DNA from: an uncultured Clostridia bacterium
Lineage (GTDB): Bacteria > Bacillota > Clostridia > TANB77 > CAG-508
Direction of reading: 5' to 3'
Length of the DNA: 42,083 bases
Assembly: GCA_944388795.1 (NCBI GenBank)
Contig: CALXKD010000011.1
Location: 1 to 42,083, forward strand
In this document: one piece after another, positions 25,617 through 34,757 of the stretch
Layout: every line of letters starts with the position of its first letter
How positions within the stretch are numbered: the stretch's first letter is position 1
The notes under the pieces: generated by a model
Seen by the model: only the letters and a program-made list of their open reading frames with translations
Told to the model about the DNA's origin: nothing
The model's database searches: none
Made by a program: the position numbers and the translations under genes

Positions 25617-26345
25617 ATGTTTGAAAATAGTGTAGAGGCAATTAAGAAGGCACAATCTGGTGATAAATATGAATTAGAAAGAATGATTAGAGATAATAAT
25701 GGACTTATATGGAGTATTGTCAAAAGATTTAATGGAAGAGGATATGATTTAGAGGATTTATATCAGATTGGCTGTATGGGATTTATAAAATCCATTAAAA
25801 GATTCGATACCAATTATGACGTAAAATTATCTACTTATGCAGTTCCTTATATGATAGGAGAAATTAAAAGATATATTAGAGATGATGGACCAATAAAGGT
25901 TAGTAGAGGAATTAAAGAATTAGGAATGAAAATAAGAGAGCTGCAAAGGGAGAATTTAAATAAAAAAGGAAGAGAATTAACTATTGAAGAGTTAGAAAAA
26001 GAATTGAAAATATCAAAAGAGGATATAGGATTGGCATTAGAAGCAAACAAAACAGTAGAATCCATTGATAGTAGTTTTTATACAGACAATAAAGATGGAA
26101 ATAGTATCAATTTAATAGAAAAAATCTCATCAGATAAAAATGAAGAAGAACGTATCACAAATAAATTAGCAATAAAACAATTGATAGAAGGACTAGACAA
26201 TCGAGAAAAAGAAATAATATTATTAAGATTTTATAAAGATAAAACGCAATCTCAAGTAGCAAAAATTCTTGGAATTACACAAGTGCAAGTTTCAAGATTA
26301 GAAAGAAAAATTTTAGATAATATGAAAATGAAGCTAATTTCATAA
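25617..26345 (+). CDS. sigF: RNA polymerase sigma-F factor
   Basis: 242 residues. Region 2 (LIWSIVKRFNGRGYDLEDLYQIGCMGFIKSIKRFD as the landmark start), region 3 and a region 4 HTH (QSQVAKILGITQVQVSRLERKIL) are present, and the ordering after spoIIAA-AB identifies sigma-F. It drives early forespore genes such as spoIIQ. AGAGG precedes ATG 25617; the gap to spoIID is 12 bases. Confidence 0.95.
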   Translation: MFENSVEAIKKAQSGDKYELERMIRDNNGLIWSIVKRFNGRGYDLEDLYQIGCMGFIKSIKRFDTNYDVKLSTYAVPYMIGEIKRYIRDDGPIKVSRGIKELGMKIRELQRENLNKKGRELTIEELEKELKISKEDIGLALEANKTVESIDSSFYTDNKDGNSINLIEKISSDKNEEERITNKLAIKQLIEGLDNREKEIILLRFYKDKTQSQVAKILGITQVQVSRLERKILDNMKMKLIS

Positions 26346-26357
26346 AGAGGTGATAAA

Positions 26358-27362
26358 TTGAAAAAAATTTTTATCTATTTTTTTGCCTTTCTATTTATTT
26401 GTTTTATCTTACCAGCATTGTTAACCAAATGGGAAGTGGCAACATCTTCACAAGAAAATGAAAATATAGCAGAAAATCAGGAAGAAATTTCAGAAGAATA
26501 TATATATAATAAATATGGAACTATAAAATTATTACATACAGATACAAATGCGGTAGAAGAAGTAGCATTAGATACATATCTTTGCCATGTGGTATCTGCT
26601 GAAATGCCAGTAGATTTTGAAAAGGAGGCATTAAAAGCACAGGCAATTGTTGCAAGAACATATACCATTTATAAAATCAATCATAAAAAGCATGATAATG
26701 CAGATATCTGCGACGATTCGAATTGTTGCCAGGCTTGGATTTCAAAAGAAGACCGATTAGCGAGATGGGACGGAGATAAAGAGGAAAAGTGGAAAAAGAT
26801 AGAAGATTGTGTAAATGAAACAAAGGGGAAAATCATAACATATAATAATGAGCCAATCAATGCTTTTTTTCATTCTAATAGTGGAGGAAAAACAGAATTA
26901 CCAGTAGATGTATGGGGAGGTGGGAGTAATATGCCCTATCTTCAAGTGGTAGAAACAGCAGGAGAGGATGGATATACACAATATAATTCAGAAGTAGAAC
27001 TAAGCAATGAAGAAATAGTAGAAAAATTGAAGGAGAAATATGCAGATATTCAAATAGATTTTAATAATGAAGAAGATATAAAAATATTAGAATATACAAG
27101 TAGCGGAAGAGTCAAAACAATAAAATTTGGTAATCATGAAATTTCGGGAACAGAGGCAAGAACTATATTTGGTTTAAGATCTACAAATTTTGAAATAGAA
27201 AAGATAGACGGAAAAATAAAGTTTACAGTAACAGGATATGGTCATGGTGTAGGAATGAGTCAGACAGGGGCAGATAGTATGGCTAAAAGTGGAAGTTCAG
27301 CAGAAGATATTATAAATCATTTTTATGTAGGAATAGAAATTAAAGATGTTAATTCTATATAA
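26358..27362 (+). CDS. spoIID: Stage II sporulation protein D (lytic transglycosylase)
   Basis: 334 residues from TTG 26358 (AAAGAGGTGAT upstream). Single N-terminal membrane helix, then the SpoIID domain: LCHVVSAEMPVDFEKEALKAQAIVARTYTI with the catalytic Glu of AEMP, FFHSNSGGKTE, and the C-terminal GYGHGVGMSQTGA. It cuts glycan strands during engulfment. Two Cys (DICDDSNCCQAW) may bind metal, as seen in clostridial homologues. Placed directly after sigF, it may be partly co-transcribed with spoIIA. Confidence 0.96.
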   Translation: MKKIFIYFFAFLFICFILPALLTKWEVATSSQENENIAENQEEISEEYIYNKYGTIKLLHTDTNAVEEVALDTYLCHVVSAEMPVDFEKEALKAQAIVARTYTIYKINHKKHDNADICDDSNCCQAWISKEDRLARWDGDKEEKWKKIEDCVNETKGKIITYNNEPINAFFHSNSGGKTELPVDVWGGGSNMPYLQVVETAGEDGYTQYNSEVELSNEEIVEKLKEKYADIQIDFNNEEDIKILEYTSSGRVKTIKFGNHEISGTEARTIFGLRSTNFEIEKIDGKIKFTVTGYGHGVGMSQTGADSMAKSGSSAEDIINHFYVGIEIKDVNSI

Positions 27363-27367
27363 ATTTT

Positions 27368-27400
27368 AAAGAAAATATAAATAAAATTATATTTTCTTTT
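27368..27400 (+). terminator. Terminator after spoIID
   Basis: 13-bp stem AAAGAAAATATAA (27368-27380) with TTATATTTTCTTT (27388-27400) followed by T. Confidence 0.78.
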
Positions 27401-27464
27401 TTAAATGTATAATCTTTTAAAAAAAGGAAATACTTGTAATAATAAAGTATTTAAGGAGGATTAT

Positions 27465-28262
27465 ATGAAAAAAGATATTCGTTTAAAAAATATAGGGGAT
27501 AAGCATATAAATGATAAAATTATTTCTTATGTGGTTATGGGAGCAATTATTGTAGCCATTATTATTATTTCACTATTATTGTATAGTCAAAAAATAAACA
27601 AGGATGTAAAAGATGAGACAATGACCCTAGAAGAAATGACAGGTGTTCTTGAAAATAATAATGAAACAGAGAGTGCTAGTACAGAAATTGGAAAAACAGT
27701 CGAGGAAAGTGAAAATGAAATTCAACAGGAAGAGATGCAAAATACAACAACACAAAATACAACAATCAATGAAACTGTAGAAAGTAGTAATGTTAGTACA
27801 AATACAGAACAAAATACAACAGTAGAGGAGCCAGAAGGAACAGAAGAAGTAAAGGAATTGACATTTCAAAAACCAGTTGAAGGAGAAATTGTAAGAGAAT
27901 TTGCTCAAGAGAATTTAGTATATTCAGAAACATTAGAAGAATGGGTTACACATAATGGCATTGATATAAAAGCAGATAAAACAACAGTTGTAAAAGCAGC
28001 AGAAGCAGGAGTGGTAAAATCAATAAAAAATGATCCTAGATATGGATTAACAATTGTGATTGAACATGATGATACGTATCAAACGGTATATTCTAATCTA
28101 TTAACTTCTGAATTTGTCGTAGAAGGAGAAACTGTAGAAAAGGGACAATCTATAGGAACAGTTGGAAATAGTGCTGTATTTGAAATTGCGGATGAGCCAC
28201 ATTTACATTTTGAAATATTAAAAGATGCTATTCAAGTTGATCCATCTATTTATATAAAATAA
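27465..28262 (+). CDS. spoIIQ: SpoIIQ-like M23 (LytM) protein
   Basis: 265 residues. ATG 27465 has AAGGAGG just upstream; the frame is open from 27405, without a ribosome site. One membrane helix (about residues 25-45), a Thr/Asn/Glu-rich linker, then a LytM domain: HNGIDIKA (H-x3-D), GLTIVIEHDDTYQTVYSNL, and HLHFEI (H-x-H). All zinc ligands are present, as in clostridial SpoIIQ and unlike the B. subtilis protein, so endopeptidase activity is possible. The position after spoIID and the presence of spoIIIAH in this genome support the SpoIIQ role, which is to join SpoIIIAH across the forespore membranes. Confidence 0.85.
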   Translation: MKKDIRLKNIGDKHINDKIISYVVMGAIIVAIIIISLLLYSQKINKDVKDETMTLEEMTGVLENNNETESASTEIGKTVEESENEIQQEEMQNTTTQNTTINETVESSNVSTNTEQNTTVEEPEGTEEVKELTFQKPVEGEIVREFAQENLVYSETLEEWVTHNGIDIKADKTTVVKAAEAGVVKSIKNDPRYGLTIVIEHDDTYQTVYSNLLTSEFVVEGETVEKGQSIGTVGNSAVFEIADEPHLHFEILKDAIQVDPSIYIK

Positions 28263-28348
28263 TTTGACTAAGAAATATAAGTGTGATAAAATACCTGGGT
28301 AAGTTAGGTTCTTACGAATTATGGAATATAAAAAGAGGGAATGAAAAA

Positions 28349-29440
28349 ATGAAGTTAGGAATCGTCGGATTACCAAATGTAGGAAAAAGTACATTATTTA
28401 ATAGTATAACGAAAGCAGGAGCAGAATGTGCCAATTATCCATTTTGTACAATAGAACCCAATGTTGGAGTTGTACCTGTTCCAGATGAAAGATTAGATGT
28501 ATTAACCAATATGTATCATCCACAAAAAACAACACATGCAGTTATTGAATTTGTGGATATAGCAGGATTGGTAAAGGGAGCGAGTAAAGGAGAAGGACTA
28601 GGAAATAAATTTTTATCACATATTCGTGAAACAGATGCTATATGTGAAGTAGTGAGATGTTTTGAAGATTCTAATATTGTGCATGTAGATGGAAGTATAG
28701 ATCCAATAAGAGATATTGAAACAATTAATTTAGAATTAATCTTTGCAGATATAGAAACTGTTAATAAACGATTAGACAAGGCTAAGAAAAATTTAAAAGC
28801 AGATAAAAAATACCAAGAAGAAATTGATTTGTTGGAAAAAATAAAAGAAAATTTAGAAAATGGAATTTCAGCAAGAGCTATTGATTTTAATGAGGATGAA
28901 CAAGTTTTAGTAAAAGATATGTTTTTATTAACAACAAAACCAATATTATATATTGCAAATGTATCTGAGGAACAATTGAGTGATGCAGAAAATGACCAAA
29001 TGGTCAAAAAGGTAAAAGAATATGCTGCGAAGGAAAAGGCAGAAGTAATACCATTATGTGTAAAAGTAGAAGAGGAGTTATCAGGATTAGATGATAATGA
29101 TAAAAAAGAAATGCTAGAGATGTTAGGCTTAGATGAATCAGGCTTAGATAAGGTTATTAAGAAAAGTTATGATTTATTAGGATTAATGTCATTCCTAACA
29201 GCAGGAGAGCCAGAGGTTAGAGCGTGGACAATTAAGAAAGGAACAAAGGCTCCACAAGCAGCAGGAAAGATACATTCAGACATTGAAAGAGGATTTATAA
29301 AAGCAGAAGTTGTTTCCTTTAAAGATTTAGTAGAACAAGGTTCAATGGTTGCAGCTAGAGAAAAAGGATTAGTCAGATCAGAAGGAAAAGACTATGTTAT
29401 GCAAGATGGAGATATTGTTTTATTTAAGTTTAATGTGTAA
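28349..29440 (+). CDS. ychF: Ribosome-binding ATPase YchF/OLA1
   Basis: 363 residues, the standard length. ATG 28349 has AGAGGGA upstream; the frame is open from 28283. G1 GLPNVGKST, switch region YPFCTIEPN, FVDIAGLVKGASKGEGLGNKF, and the C-terminal TGS-like domain (FLTAGEPEVRAWTI ... KDYVMQDGDIVLFKF) are complete. YchF binds ribosomes and prefers ATP over GTP. Confidence 0.97.
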   Translation: MKLGIVGLPNVGKSTLFNSITKAGAECANYPFCTIEPNVGVVPVPDERLDVLTNMYHPQKTTHAVIEFVDIAGLVKGASKGEGLGNKFLSHIRETDAICEVVRCFEDSNIVHVDGSIDPIRDIETINLELIFADIETVNKRLDKAKKNLKADKKYQEEIDLLEKIKENLENGISARAIDFNEDEQVLVKDMFLLTTKPILYIANVSEEQLSDAENDQMVKKVKEYAAKEKAEVIPLCVKVEEELSGLDDNDKKEMLEMLGLDESGLDKVIKKSYDLLGLMSFLTAGEPEVRAWTIKKGTKAPQAAGKIHSDIERGFIKAEVVSFKDLVEQGSMVAAREKGLVRSEGKDYVMQDGDIVLFKFNV

Positions 29441-29647
29441 CACATGTAAATATTTTGTAATAAAAATGTAAAATAAAAAAAGAATAAAAACTATTGACTA
29501 TAAAATAAAATAAGTATATTATATCTATAAATTAAACAAATGAGGAATAGTGTGTTTATATACTTGCAATTATTAAAAAATCATGATATAATAATAATTG
29601 TTTATAGAGAAAAGAGAAATATACTATTTGAAGTAAGGAGAGGTAAT

Positions 29648-30034
29648 ATGAAAAAATCAATTATTTTAAAAAGTTTTTTAGTAATTTTAGTTAGTGCAAT
29701 GCTTGCATTTACAGCATTACCAGTAAAAGCAGCAACAGATGAAGGATTTAATGATTTATTAGGTGGAAACTCATCATCAACAGACAATACAAACACAGGA
29801 AATACAAATACGAATACAAACACAAACACAAATACAAATAGAAATAGAAATTCAAGCAATGTTCAAAATATAAATGCATTAAGAAATAACACAAGTAATA
29901 GAACAAATACAGCTAATAATTTACCAAAAACAGGTATACAAGATTCTTTACCAACCGTATTATTAGTAGTTGTATTCGGAATATCAGCAGTTTATGCATA
30001 TAAGAAAATAAAAGATTATAGAAATATTGATTAA
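29648..30034 (+). CDS. LPXTG-anchored small surface protein
   Basis: 128 residues. ATG 29648 with AAGGAGAGG upstream; longer in-frame starts from 29540 have none. Signal peptide MKKSIILKSFLVILVSAMLAF with cleavage near VKA-ATDE, a short Asn/Thr-rich stalk encoded by tandem six-base units, then NLPKTG, a hydrophobic helix (SLPTVLLVVVFGISAVYAY) and a basic tail (KKIKDYR). This is a complete sortase sorting signal. The convergent gene next to it is a sortase, so the pair is probably enzyme and substrate. No folded domain is visible. Confidence 0.9.
   Translation: MKKSIILKSFLVILVSAMLAFTALPVKAATDEGFNDLLGGNSSSTDNTNTGNTNTNTNTNTNTNRNRNSSNVQNINALRNNTSNRTNTANNLPKTGIQDSLPTVLLVVVFGISAVYAYKKIKDYRNID
29784..29850 (+). 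repeat. Tandem hexanucleotide repeats in the LPXTG gene
   Basis: Units of the form AAYACA/AATACG encode the Asn-Thr stalk. The unit is six bases, so copy-number change would alter stalk length without a frameshift. Confidence 0.7.
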
Positions 30035-30045
30035 TAAATAGATAT

Positions 30046-30077
30046 AAATTGAAGATGTTAAGCATCTTCAATTTTTG
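30046..30077. terminator. Bidirectional terminator between the LPXTG gene and the sortase gene
   Basis: 12-bp stem (30046-30057 with 30063-30074) flanked by A-rich and T-rich runs; it overlaps the sortase stop codon and serves both converging genes. Confidence 0.85.
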
Positions 30078-30756
30078 CTTTTATAATGATTCTATTTCCA
30101 TTAAAGTTATTACAGGTAACCAGTGTTAATTCATAAGAATTTGTAATGGTAGTATATACAGGAGTTAAGTCATCTGGTTTTACTTCATATTTTTTTATAA
30201 CAGAATATATAAATTGATTATCTAAATGATCATATAATATGATTTTATCTTCTATATTTAAATCTTTTATATTACTAAAAAATTTATCATTGTCATAGTT
30301 ATGTCCTGCTATACATAAATTAAAATCTTCTGTATTATTGGCATCAGAAGGAAAATGTCCATAGAACTTGCAGACGGAAGTTTTTAATAATTCGTCATTT
30401 AATTCATTAAAAATAGGATAAGATATATTTAGATTCGGAATTTCAATAATACCAATAATAGTATCTGCAGAAAGTTCGTCATTATTTTGCACGTGGTCAT
30501 GATTATTTGCGTATAATTTGGTTATACTATAGTTATTAATTAATAAGTTAGAAAAATCTTCTCTTAAATTTAAAGAAAATTTGTAATAGATAAATACAGA
30601 AGAAATAATAAAAATGGCAGTAATTGAAAGAACAAATTGAATATTAAAAGTCTTTTTAGAAATTTTCTTAGTTGAAGGAGATGGATTAACTTTATTCGTA
30701 ATATCTTGTGATTGCTCAATATGTTTATTAAAATCAATATTAATAATTTGATTCAT
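30058..30756 (-). CDS. Sortase
   Basis: 232 residues. The start is taken at 30756 because GGAGG lies 6 bases upstream on the minus strand; an ATG at 30762 abuts it. A cytoplasmic N-terminus, one membrane helix (about residues 45-62), then a sortase fold with catalytic His in CIAGHNYDNDKFF, Cys in LTLVTCNN and Arg in GNRIIIKAK. LTLVTC favours class D or a related class rather than A or B, but class assignment needs an alignment. It should cleave LPKTG in the neighbouring protein. In its present orientation the promoter in segment B points toward this gene. Confidence 0.9.
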   Translation of the reverse strand: MNQIINIDFNKHIEQSQDITNKVNPSPSTKKISKKTFNIQFVLSITAIFIISSVFIYYKFSLNLREDFSNLLINNYSITKLYANNHDHVQNNDELSADTIIGIIEIPNLNISYPIFNELNDELLKTSVCKFYGHFPSDANNTEDFNLCIAGHNYDNDKFFSNIKDLNIEDKIILYDHLDNQFIYSVIKKYEVKPDDLTPVYTTITNSYELTLVTCNNFNGNRIIIKAKIEDA

Positions 30757-30849
30757 AGTCATCCTCCAATTACTTTATATTATTTAATAGTATTTCCTAA
30801 TATAATAAATTATATAAAACAAAATACTGGAAATGAAAAAAAGTCCTAG

Positions 30850-31033
30850 AGTTAATCACTCTAAGACTTTTTTCATTTAAATTATATCAATAAAAAACAG
30901 ATATAGCAATAAAAAATTTAAAATATAACATTTTTTAAAATTAAAAAATAAAGTAAAAAAAATAAAATAAAACCTCAAAGTGTAGGTATATGAACATATG
31001 AAGAAGATTTTGAATTTCTTAGAGTGATTAACT
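30850..31033. promoter_or_regulatory. Invertible promoter segment B (OFF for 31099, facing the sortase)
   Basis: Inverted repeats AGTTAATCACTCTAAG (30850-30865) and CTTAGAGTGATTAACT (31018-31033), 16 bp exact, bound 184 bases. On the minus strand TTGCTA (30909-30904), 17 bases and TATAAT (30886-30881) point toward the sortase. The left repeat forms the top of a 21-bp hairpin (about 30834-30880) with T runs on both strands, although no plus-strand gene ends here, so the hairpin belongs to the switch rather than to an upstream gene. Confidence 0.78.
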
Positions 31034-31098
31034 AAAGGAAAATATAAAAATCTATGAAAGGCTTAAAAACAAAGGAGAATATAGAAAAGAGGGATTTT

Positions 31099-32631
31099 AT
31101 GAGAAAGAAAAATACTAGAAAAGAACAGGGGATTACATTAATCGCATTAGTGATTACAATTATCATATTACTAATCTTAGCAGGAATTACCATAAGTGCA
31201 ATAACAGGAGATAATGGAATTATACGAAATACAAAAAATGCAAAAGAAGAAACAGAAATAGCCAATGAAAAAGAAATTGTAGAAAAAGCAACTATACAAG
31301 CCATGGGAAATAATAAATATGGGAATATTGAGGAAAGTGAATTACAAAGTGAGCTAGATAAAGAAACTGATAAAGGGAAAACAGAAGTAACCAATAATGA
31401 AGAGGAATTAGAGGTTACATTTGTTGAAAGTAACAGATATTATACAGTAGATAAAGCTGGAAATGTAAAGGGAGAATATCCTGTAATAGAAGACAAATAT
31501 CCAGGAGATATTACGTTTGGAAAAGATGGAGAAACATTAGACGGAAAGACTGAAAAGACTGCATATCAGATATGGTGCATAGAGGATTTAATAGAATGGT
31601 CTAAAAATTATAGCCAATATGCGTATTCATATATAAAGTTATGCACTAACTTAAATTTTAAATCAGAATTATCATATGCGAATAGTGAAACAAAAGATTA
31701 CGGCGATGTGAATCAAGATGGAAATATAGATATTCTAATAGAAGAATTAAAACAGGGAGAAGGATTTAAGCCCATACAACAATTTTCAGGTACATTTGAT
31801 GGGAATCATCACACTATAAGTAATATATATATTTCTAAACAAGATAATGCAGGATTTATTTTATCTTTAAACAATGCAAATTTTAAGAATATTACAATAA
31901 AAGGAAATATATATAGTAAGAATAATGCTGCAGGAATTATTTCAGATGAAGGAAATAGTCATATAGAAAATGTAAAGAATTATGTGGAAATATATGGTGG
32001 ATCAGCAGCAGGAATAATTGCAAATGATGTAAAGGGAAGCATAAAAAATTGTAGTAATTTTGCAAATATAGAATCAACTTCAACAGTTGGAGGGATATGT
32101 GGGTATATAAATGGAGGAGAAATGGTAAACTGTACAAATCAGGGAACCATAAAATCGAGTGCAAGTGTGAATTTAGGAGTAGGAGGATTATGTGGAAATA
32201 ATTATGGAAATAGTACAATAAAAAATTGTATAAATCAAGGAGCAGTTATATATGATGGAAATAAAAGCAATTGGTATTATGGTGGAGCAGGAGGAATCAT
32301 AGGAATAAATAATCTTGGTACATTAACCATACAAAATTGCGTTAATACAGGAAAAATTCAATCTACCTCTTATGCAGGAGGCATATGTGGAATGGATCTT
32401 ACATATTGGCAAAATCAAGAAAAATATGAATTAACCAATTCCTTTATGTTAAATAATATAGAAAAGGTAACAGGAAGTAATGAAGCAGAAACAGAAATCA
32501 CAGTATTTGAAATGGAAGATATTCAAGATGTAATAACTAGTCTAAATACATATATACAGAATAATAAATTAACAGAACAAGGGTGGAATTTATGGAAGAT
32601 AGGAAATAATGGAAAGTTAACATGTGAATAA
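31099..32631 (+). CDS. Pilin-like GLUG-repeat surface protein (cassette B)
   Basis: 510 residues from ATG 31099 (GAGGG upstream); the in-frame ATG at 31054 has no ribosome site. Prepilin-type signal EQG|ITLIALVITIIILLILAGITI, the shared Glu/Lys region and YPGDITFGKDG block, then divergent GLUG-like repeats (AAGIISDEGNS, VGGICGYINGGEMVNCTNQGTI, AGGICGMDL). It is the most divergent of the five paralogues in the repeat half and ends WNLWKIGNNGKLTCE. Its leader is longer than those of A, C and E (about 65 bases from the right repeat to the ATG). Confidence 0.84.
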   Translation: MRKKNTRKEQGITLIALVITIIILLILAGITISAITGDNGIIRNTKNAKEETEIANEKEIVEKATIQAMGNNKYGNIEESELQSELDKETDKGKTEVTNNEEELEVTFVESNRYYTVDKAGNVKGEYPVIEDKYPGDITFGKDGETLDGKTEKTAYQIWCIEDLIEWSKNYSQYAYSYIKLCTNLNFKSELSYANSETKDYGDVNQDGNIDILIEELKQGEGFKPIQQFSGTFDGNHHTISNIYISKQDNAGFILSLNNANFKNITIKGNIYSKNNAAGIISDEGNSHIENVKNYVEIYGGSAAGIIANDVKGSIKNCSNFANIESTSTVGGICGYINGGEMVNCTNQGTIKSSASVNLGVGGLCGNNYGNSTIKNCINQGAVIYDGNKSNWYYGGAGGIIGINNLGTLTIQNCVNTGKIQSTSYAGGICGMDLTYWQNQEKYELTNSFMLNNIEKVTGSNEAETEITVFEMEDIQDVITSLNTYIQNNKLTEQGWNLWKIGNNGKLTCE

Positions 32632-32654
32632 ACTATATAAAAGAAAAAAATAAA

Positions 32655-32860
32655 TTCATTGAGTCAGATACTCAATGAATTTTTTACTAAAAAAATTATA
32701 TCATAATTGCAAAGAAAATCAAGTATTTTTAGGAGATATTTATCAAAATAAATGAATATGCAAAAGGGAAAAAAGATAAGATAAAAAATAGGCTGAAAAT
32801 ATATAAATAATCATAAAAATAGCTTCTTTAAAAATTTCATTAAGTATCTGACTTAATGAA
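32655..32860. promoter_or_regulatory. Invertible promoter segment C (OFF)
   Basis: 25-bp inverted repeats (32655-32679 and 32836-32860) match with two changes; the inner part is AGTCAGATACT / AGTATCTGACT. On the minus strand TTGATT (32722-32717), 16 bases and TATAAT (32700-32695) point away from the 32881 gene. The left repeat is a perfect 13-bp hairpin that also serves as terminator of cassette B; the right repeat is an 11-bp hairpin ending 20 bases before the ATG. Confidence 0.77.
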
Positions 32861-32880
32861 AGGTGAAAGGAGCAAAGAAC

Positions 32881-34485
32881 ATGCAAAAGATAAGAAAAGA
32901 AAAAGGAATTACACTATTAGTACTAGTGATTACAATTATCATATTACTAATTTTAGCAGGAATTACCATAAGTGCAATAACAGGAGATAATGGAATTATA
33001 GGAAATGCAGGACAAGCAAAAGAGGAAACAGAGATTGCCAATGAAAAAGAAATTATAGAAAAAGCAACAGTACAGGCAATGGAAAATAATAAATATGGGA
33101 ATATTGAGGAAAGTGAATTACAAAGTGAGCTGGATAAAGAAACAAAAGAAGGAAAGACAGAAGTAGCAGATGTCGGAAATGAATTTGAAGTTGTATTTAA
33201 CGAAAGCAATCGATATTATACAGTAGATAAAGAAGGACATGTAGAAGGAGCTTATGAAATTGTAGAAGACAAATATCCAGGAGATATTACAGTAGGAAAA
33301 GATGGAGAAACACTAGATGGAAGTGAAGAAAAACCATATGAAATTTGGTGCATAGAGGATTTATGTGCATTTTCGAATCAAGTAAATAAAGGAAATCCTT
33401 TTATATACAAATATGTGAAACTAATGAGAGATTTAAATTTTAATTCAGATTTATCCTATGTAAATGGAAACATATCTGTAGAGGGAAATATTCAAAGCTG
33501 TCAATCCATTGAAGAATTAAAAAAGTTATTAACAGAAAATGAAGGATTTTCTCCAATTGGAGAAAATAGTAGTTTAGAAGGTAAAATGTTTTCTGGTATT
33601 TTTGATGGAAATCACAAGAAGATAAAAAATATTTATATCAATAAACCAGATAAAACAGTAGGCTTGTTTTCAAATGTTATGGCACAATTTGATAGTATAA
33701 TTATTAAAGATTTGGAAATTTCAGGAAATATGATTGGAGGAACTGTAGGAGGAATACTTGGTTCAGCTCTATTAAGTGTCAATGATAACTCTGAAACTTG
33801 TATACAAATAGAAAATTGTGTTAGCAATGTAATAATAGAAGGAAATACAGTAGGGGGAATTGTAGGAAGTATTGCTTCTGGTTCAGGAAAAAAAGGGATT
33901 ATCATATCTAACTGTATAAATCAAGGAGCAATTATTGGAAAAGAAAATGTAGGAGGTATTTTGGGATGGCATTATAATAATGGTGTTAAAGTAATAAATT
34001 GCTACAATATTGGGAATATATCAGGTAATACAAATGTTGGTGGAATTATGGGGGATTCATATCAAAAGGCAAATGTGATAAATACATATAATTTAGGAGA
34101 TATAAAGTCTAATGAAAATGCAGGAGGAATCATCGGAAATTTAGATTGGAATGCAGCAAATATAGAAAATTGCTATAACATTGGAAAAGTATCAGGAAAA
34201 ATTGCAGGTGGTATTCTAGGAAGATTAAATACAACAAATGAAATATTAACAACACAAAATTGTTACTATCTAAATGCAGATATTTCAAAAGGAATTGGCG
34301 GATGGGATGCTAGCAAAGAATCATTAGAAGAGATTTATGGGGTGACAAATACAGAAATGAAATCAAATGATATATTAGAAAAGCTTAATAACTATGTAAC
34401 AGAAAATAGAACAAAAGAAGGTATTGAGTTAAAGAAATGGTTTTTAGAAAAGGATGGATATCCAATTTTCCAAAAAAATATATAA
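32881..34485 (+). CDS. Pilin-like GLUG-repeat surface protein (cassette C)
   Basis: 534 residues. ATG 32881 follows AAAGGAG; the ATG at 32863 lies just past the right inverted repeat and overlaps the ribosome-site region. Prepilin-type signal EKG|ITLLVLVITIIILLILAGITI. Residues 1-190 are nearly those of paralogue A, including the CAFSNQVNKGNPFI segment. About six GLUG repeats (VGGILGS, VGGIVGSIAS, VGGILGWHY, VGGIMGDS, AGGIIGNLDW, AGGILGRLN) with INCYNIGNI-like strands follow. It ends DGYPIFQKNI. Confidence 0.86.
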   Translation: MQKIRKEKGITLLVLVITIIILLILAGITISAITGDNGIIGNAGQAKEETEIANEKEIIEKATVQAMENNKYGNIEESELQSELDKETKEGKTEVADVGNEFEVVFNESNRYYTVDKEGHVEGAYEIVEDKYPGDITVGKDGETLDGSEEKPYEIWCIEDLCAFSNQVNKGNPFIYKYVKLMRDLNFNSDLSYVNGNISVEGNIQSCQSIEELKKLLTENEGFSPIGENSSLEGKMFSGIFDGNHKKIKNIYINKPDKTVGLFSNVMAQFDSIIIKDLEISGNMIGGTVGGILGSALLSVNDNSETCIQIENCVSNVIIEGNTVGGIVGSIASGSGKKGIIISNCINQGAIIGKENVGGILGWHYNNGVKVINCYNIGNISGNTNVGGIMGDSYQKANVINTYNLGDIKSNENAGGIIGNLDWNAANIENCYNIGKVSGKIAGGILGRLNTTNEILTTQNCYYLNADISKGIGGWDASKESLEEIYGVTNTEMKSNDILEKLNNYVTENRTKEGIELKKWFLEKDGYPIFQKNI

Positions 34486-34522
34486 AAAAATATCGTTAAG
34501 TTATTTACTTAAGGTATATACT

Positions 34523-34577
34523 AAAAAAACGGAAATGACTTGATTTTACTATAAAAACAAATCATTTCCGTTTTTTT
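34523..34577 (+). terminator. Terminator inside segment D
   Basis: Stem AAAAAAACGGAAATGA (34523-34538) with TCATTTCCGTTTTTTT (34562-34577). In this orientation it would stop read-through from cassette C, leaving the 34758 gene under the control of the segment D promoter. Confidence 0.85.
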
Positions 34578-34629
34578 ATTTTTCTATATTTCTTTATTTT
34601 ATTTTTATTTTTTCTCTTCACTTTATCTA

Positions 34630-34658
34630 TTGACTTTACTATTTTTTATTGCTATTAT
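34630..34658 (+). promoter_or_regulatory. ON promoter of cassette D
   Basis: TTGACT (34630-34635), 17-base spacer, TATTAT (34653-34658). Transcription would start just before the right inverted repeat and read into the gene at 34758. The E promoter has the same TTGACT-17-TATTAT but on the minus strand. Confidence 0.82.
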
Positions 34659-34757
34659 ATATTTAGTTTTCAATCGTTAAGTAAATAACTAAAAGAAAAT
34701 AGAAAATTAAGAAAAATACATGAAAACAAAAGAAAATAAAGAAAAGAGGTATGACAT

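Larger units (their letters stand above)
34499..34690. promoter_or_regulatory. Invertible promoter segment D (ON)
   Basis: Inverted repeats AGTTATTTACTTAA (34499-34512) and TTAAGTAAATAACT (34677-34690) bound 192 bases. Here the promoter is on the plus strand and faces the gene at 34758. The promoter half is the reverse complement of the corresponding half of segment E. Flipping D restores the left hairpin TCGTTAAGT-tattt-ACTTAACGA and an ACCTTAAGT junction on the right, both as in E. Confidence 0.82.
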
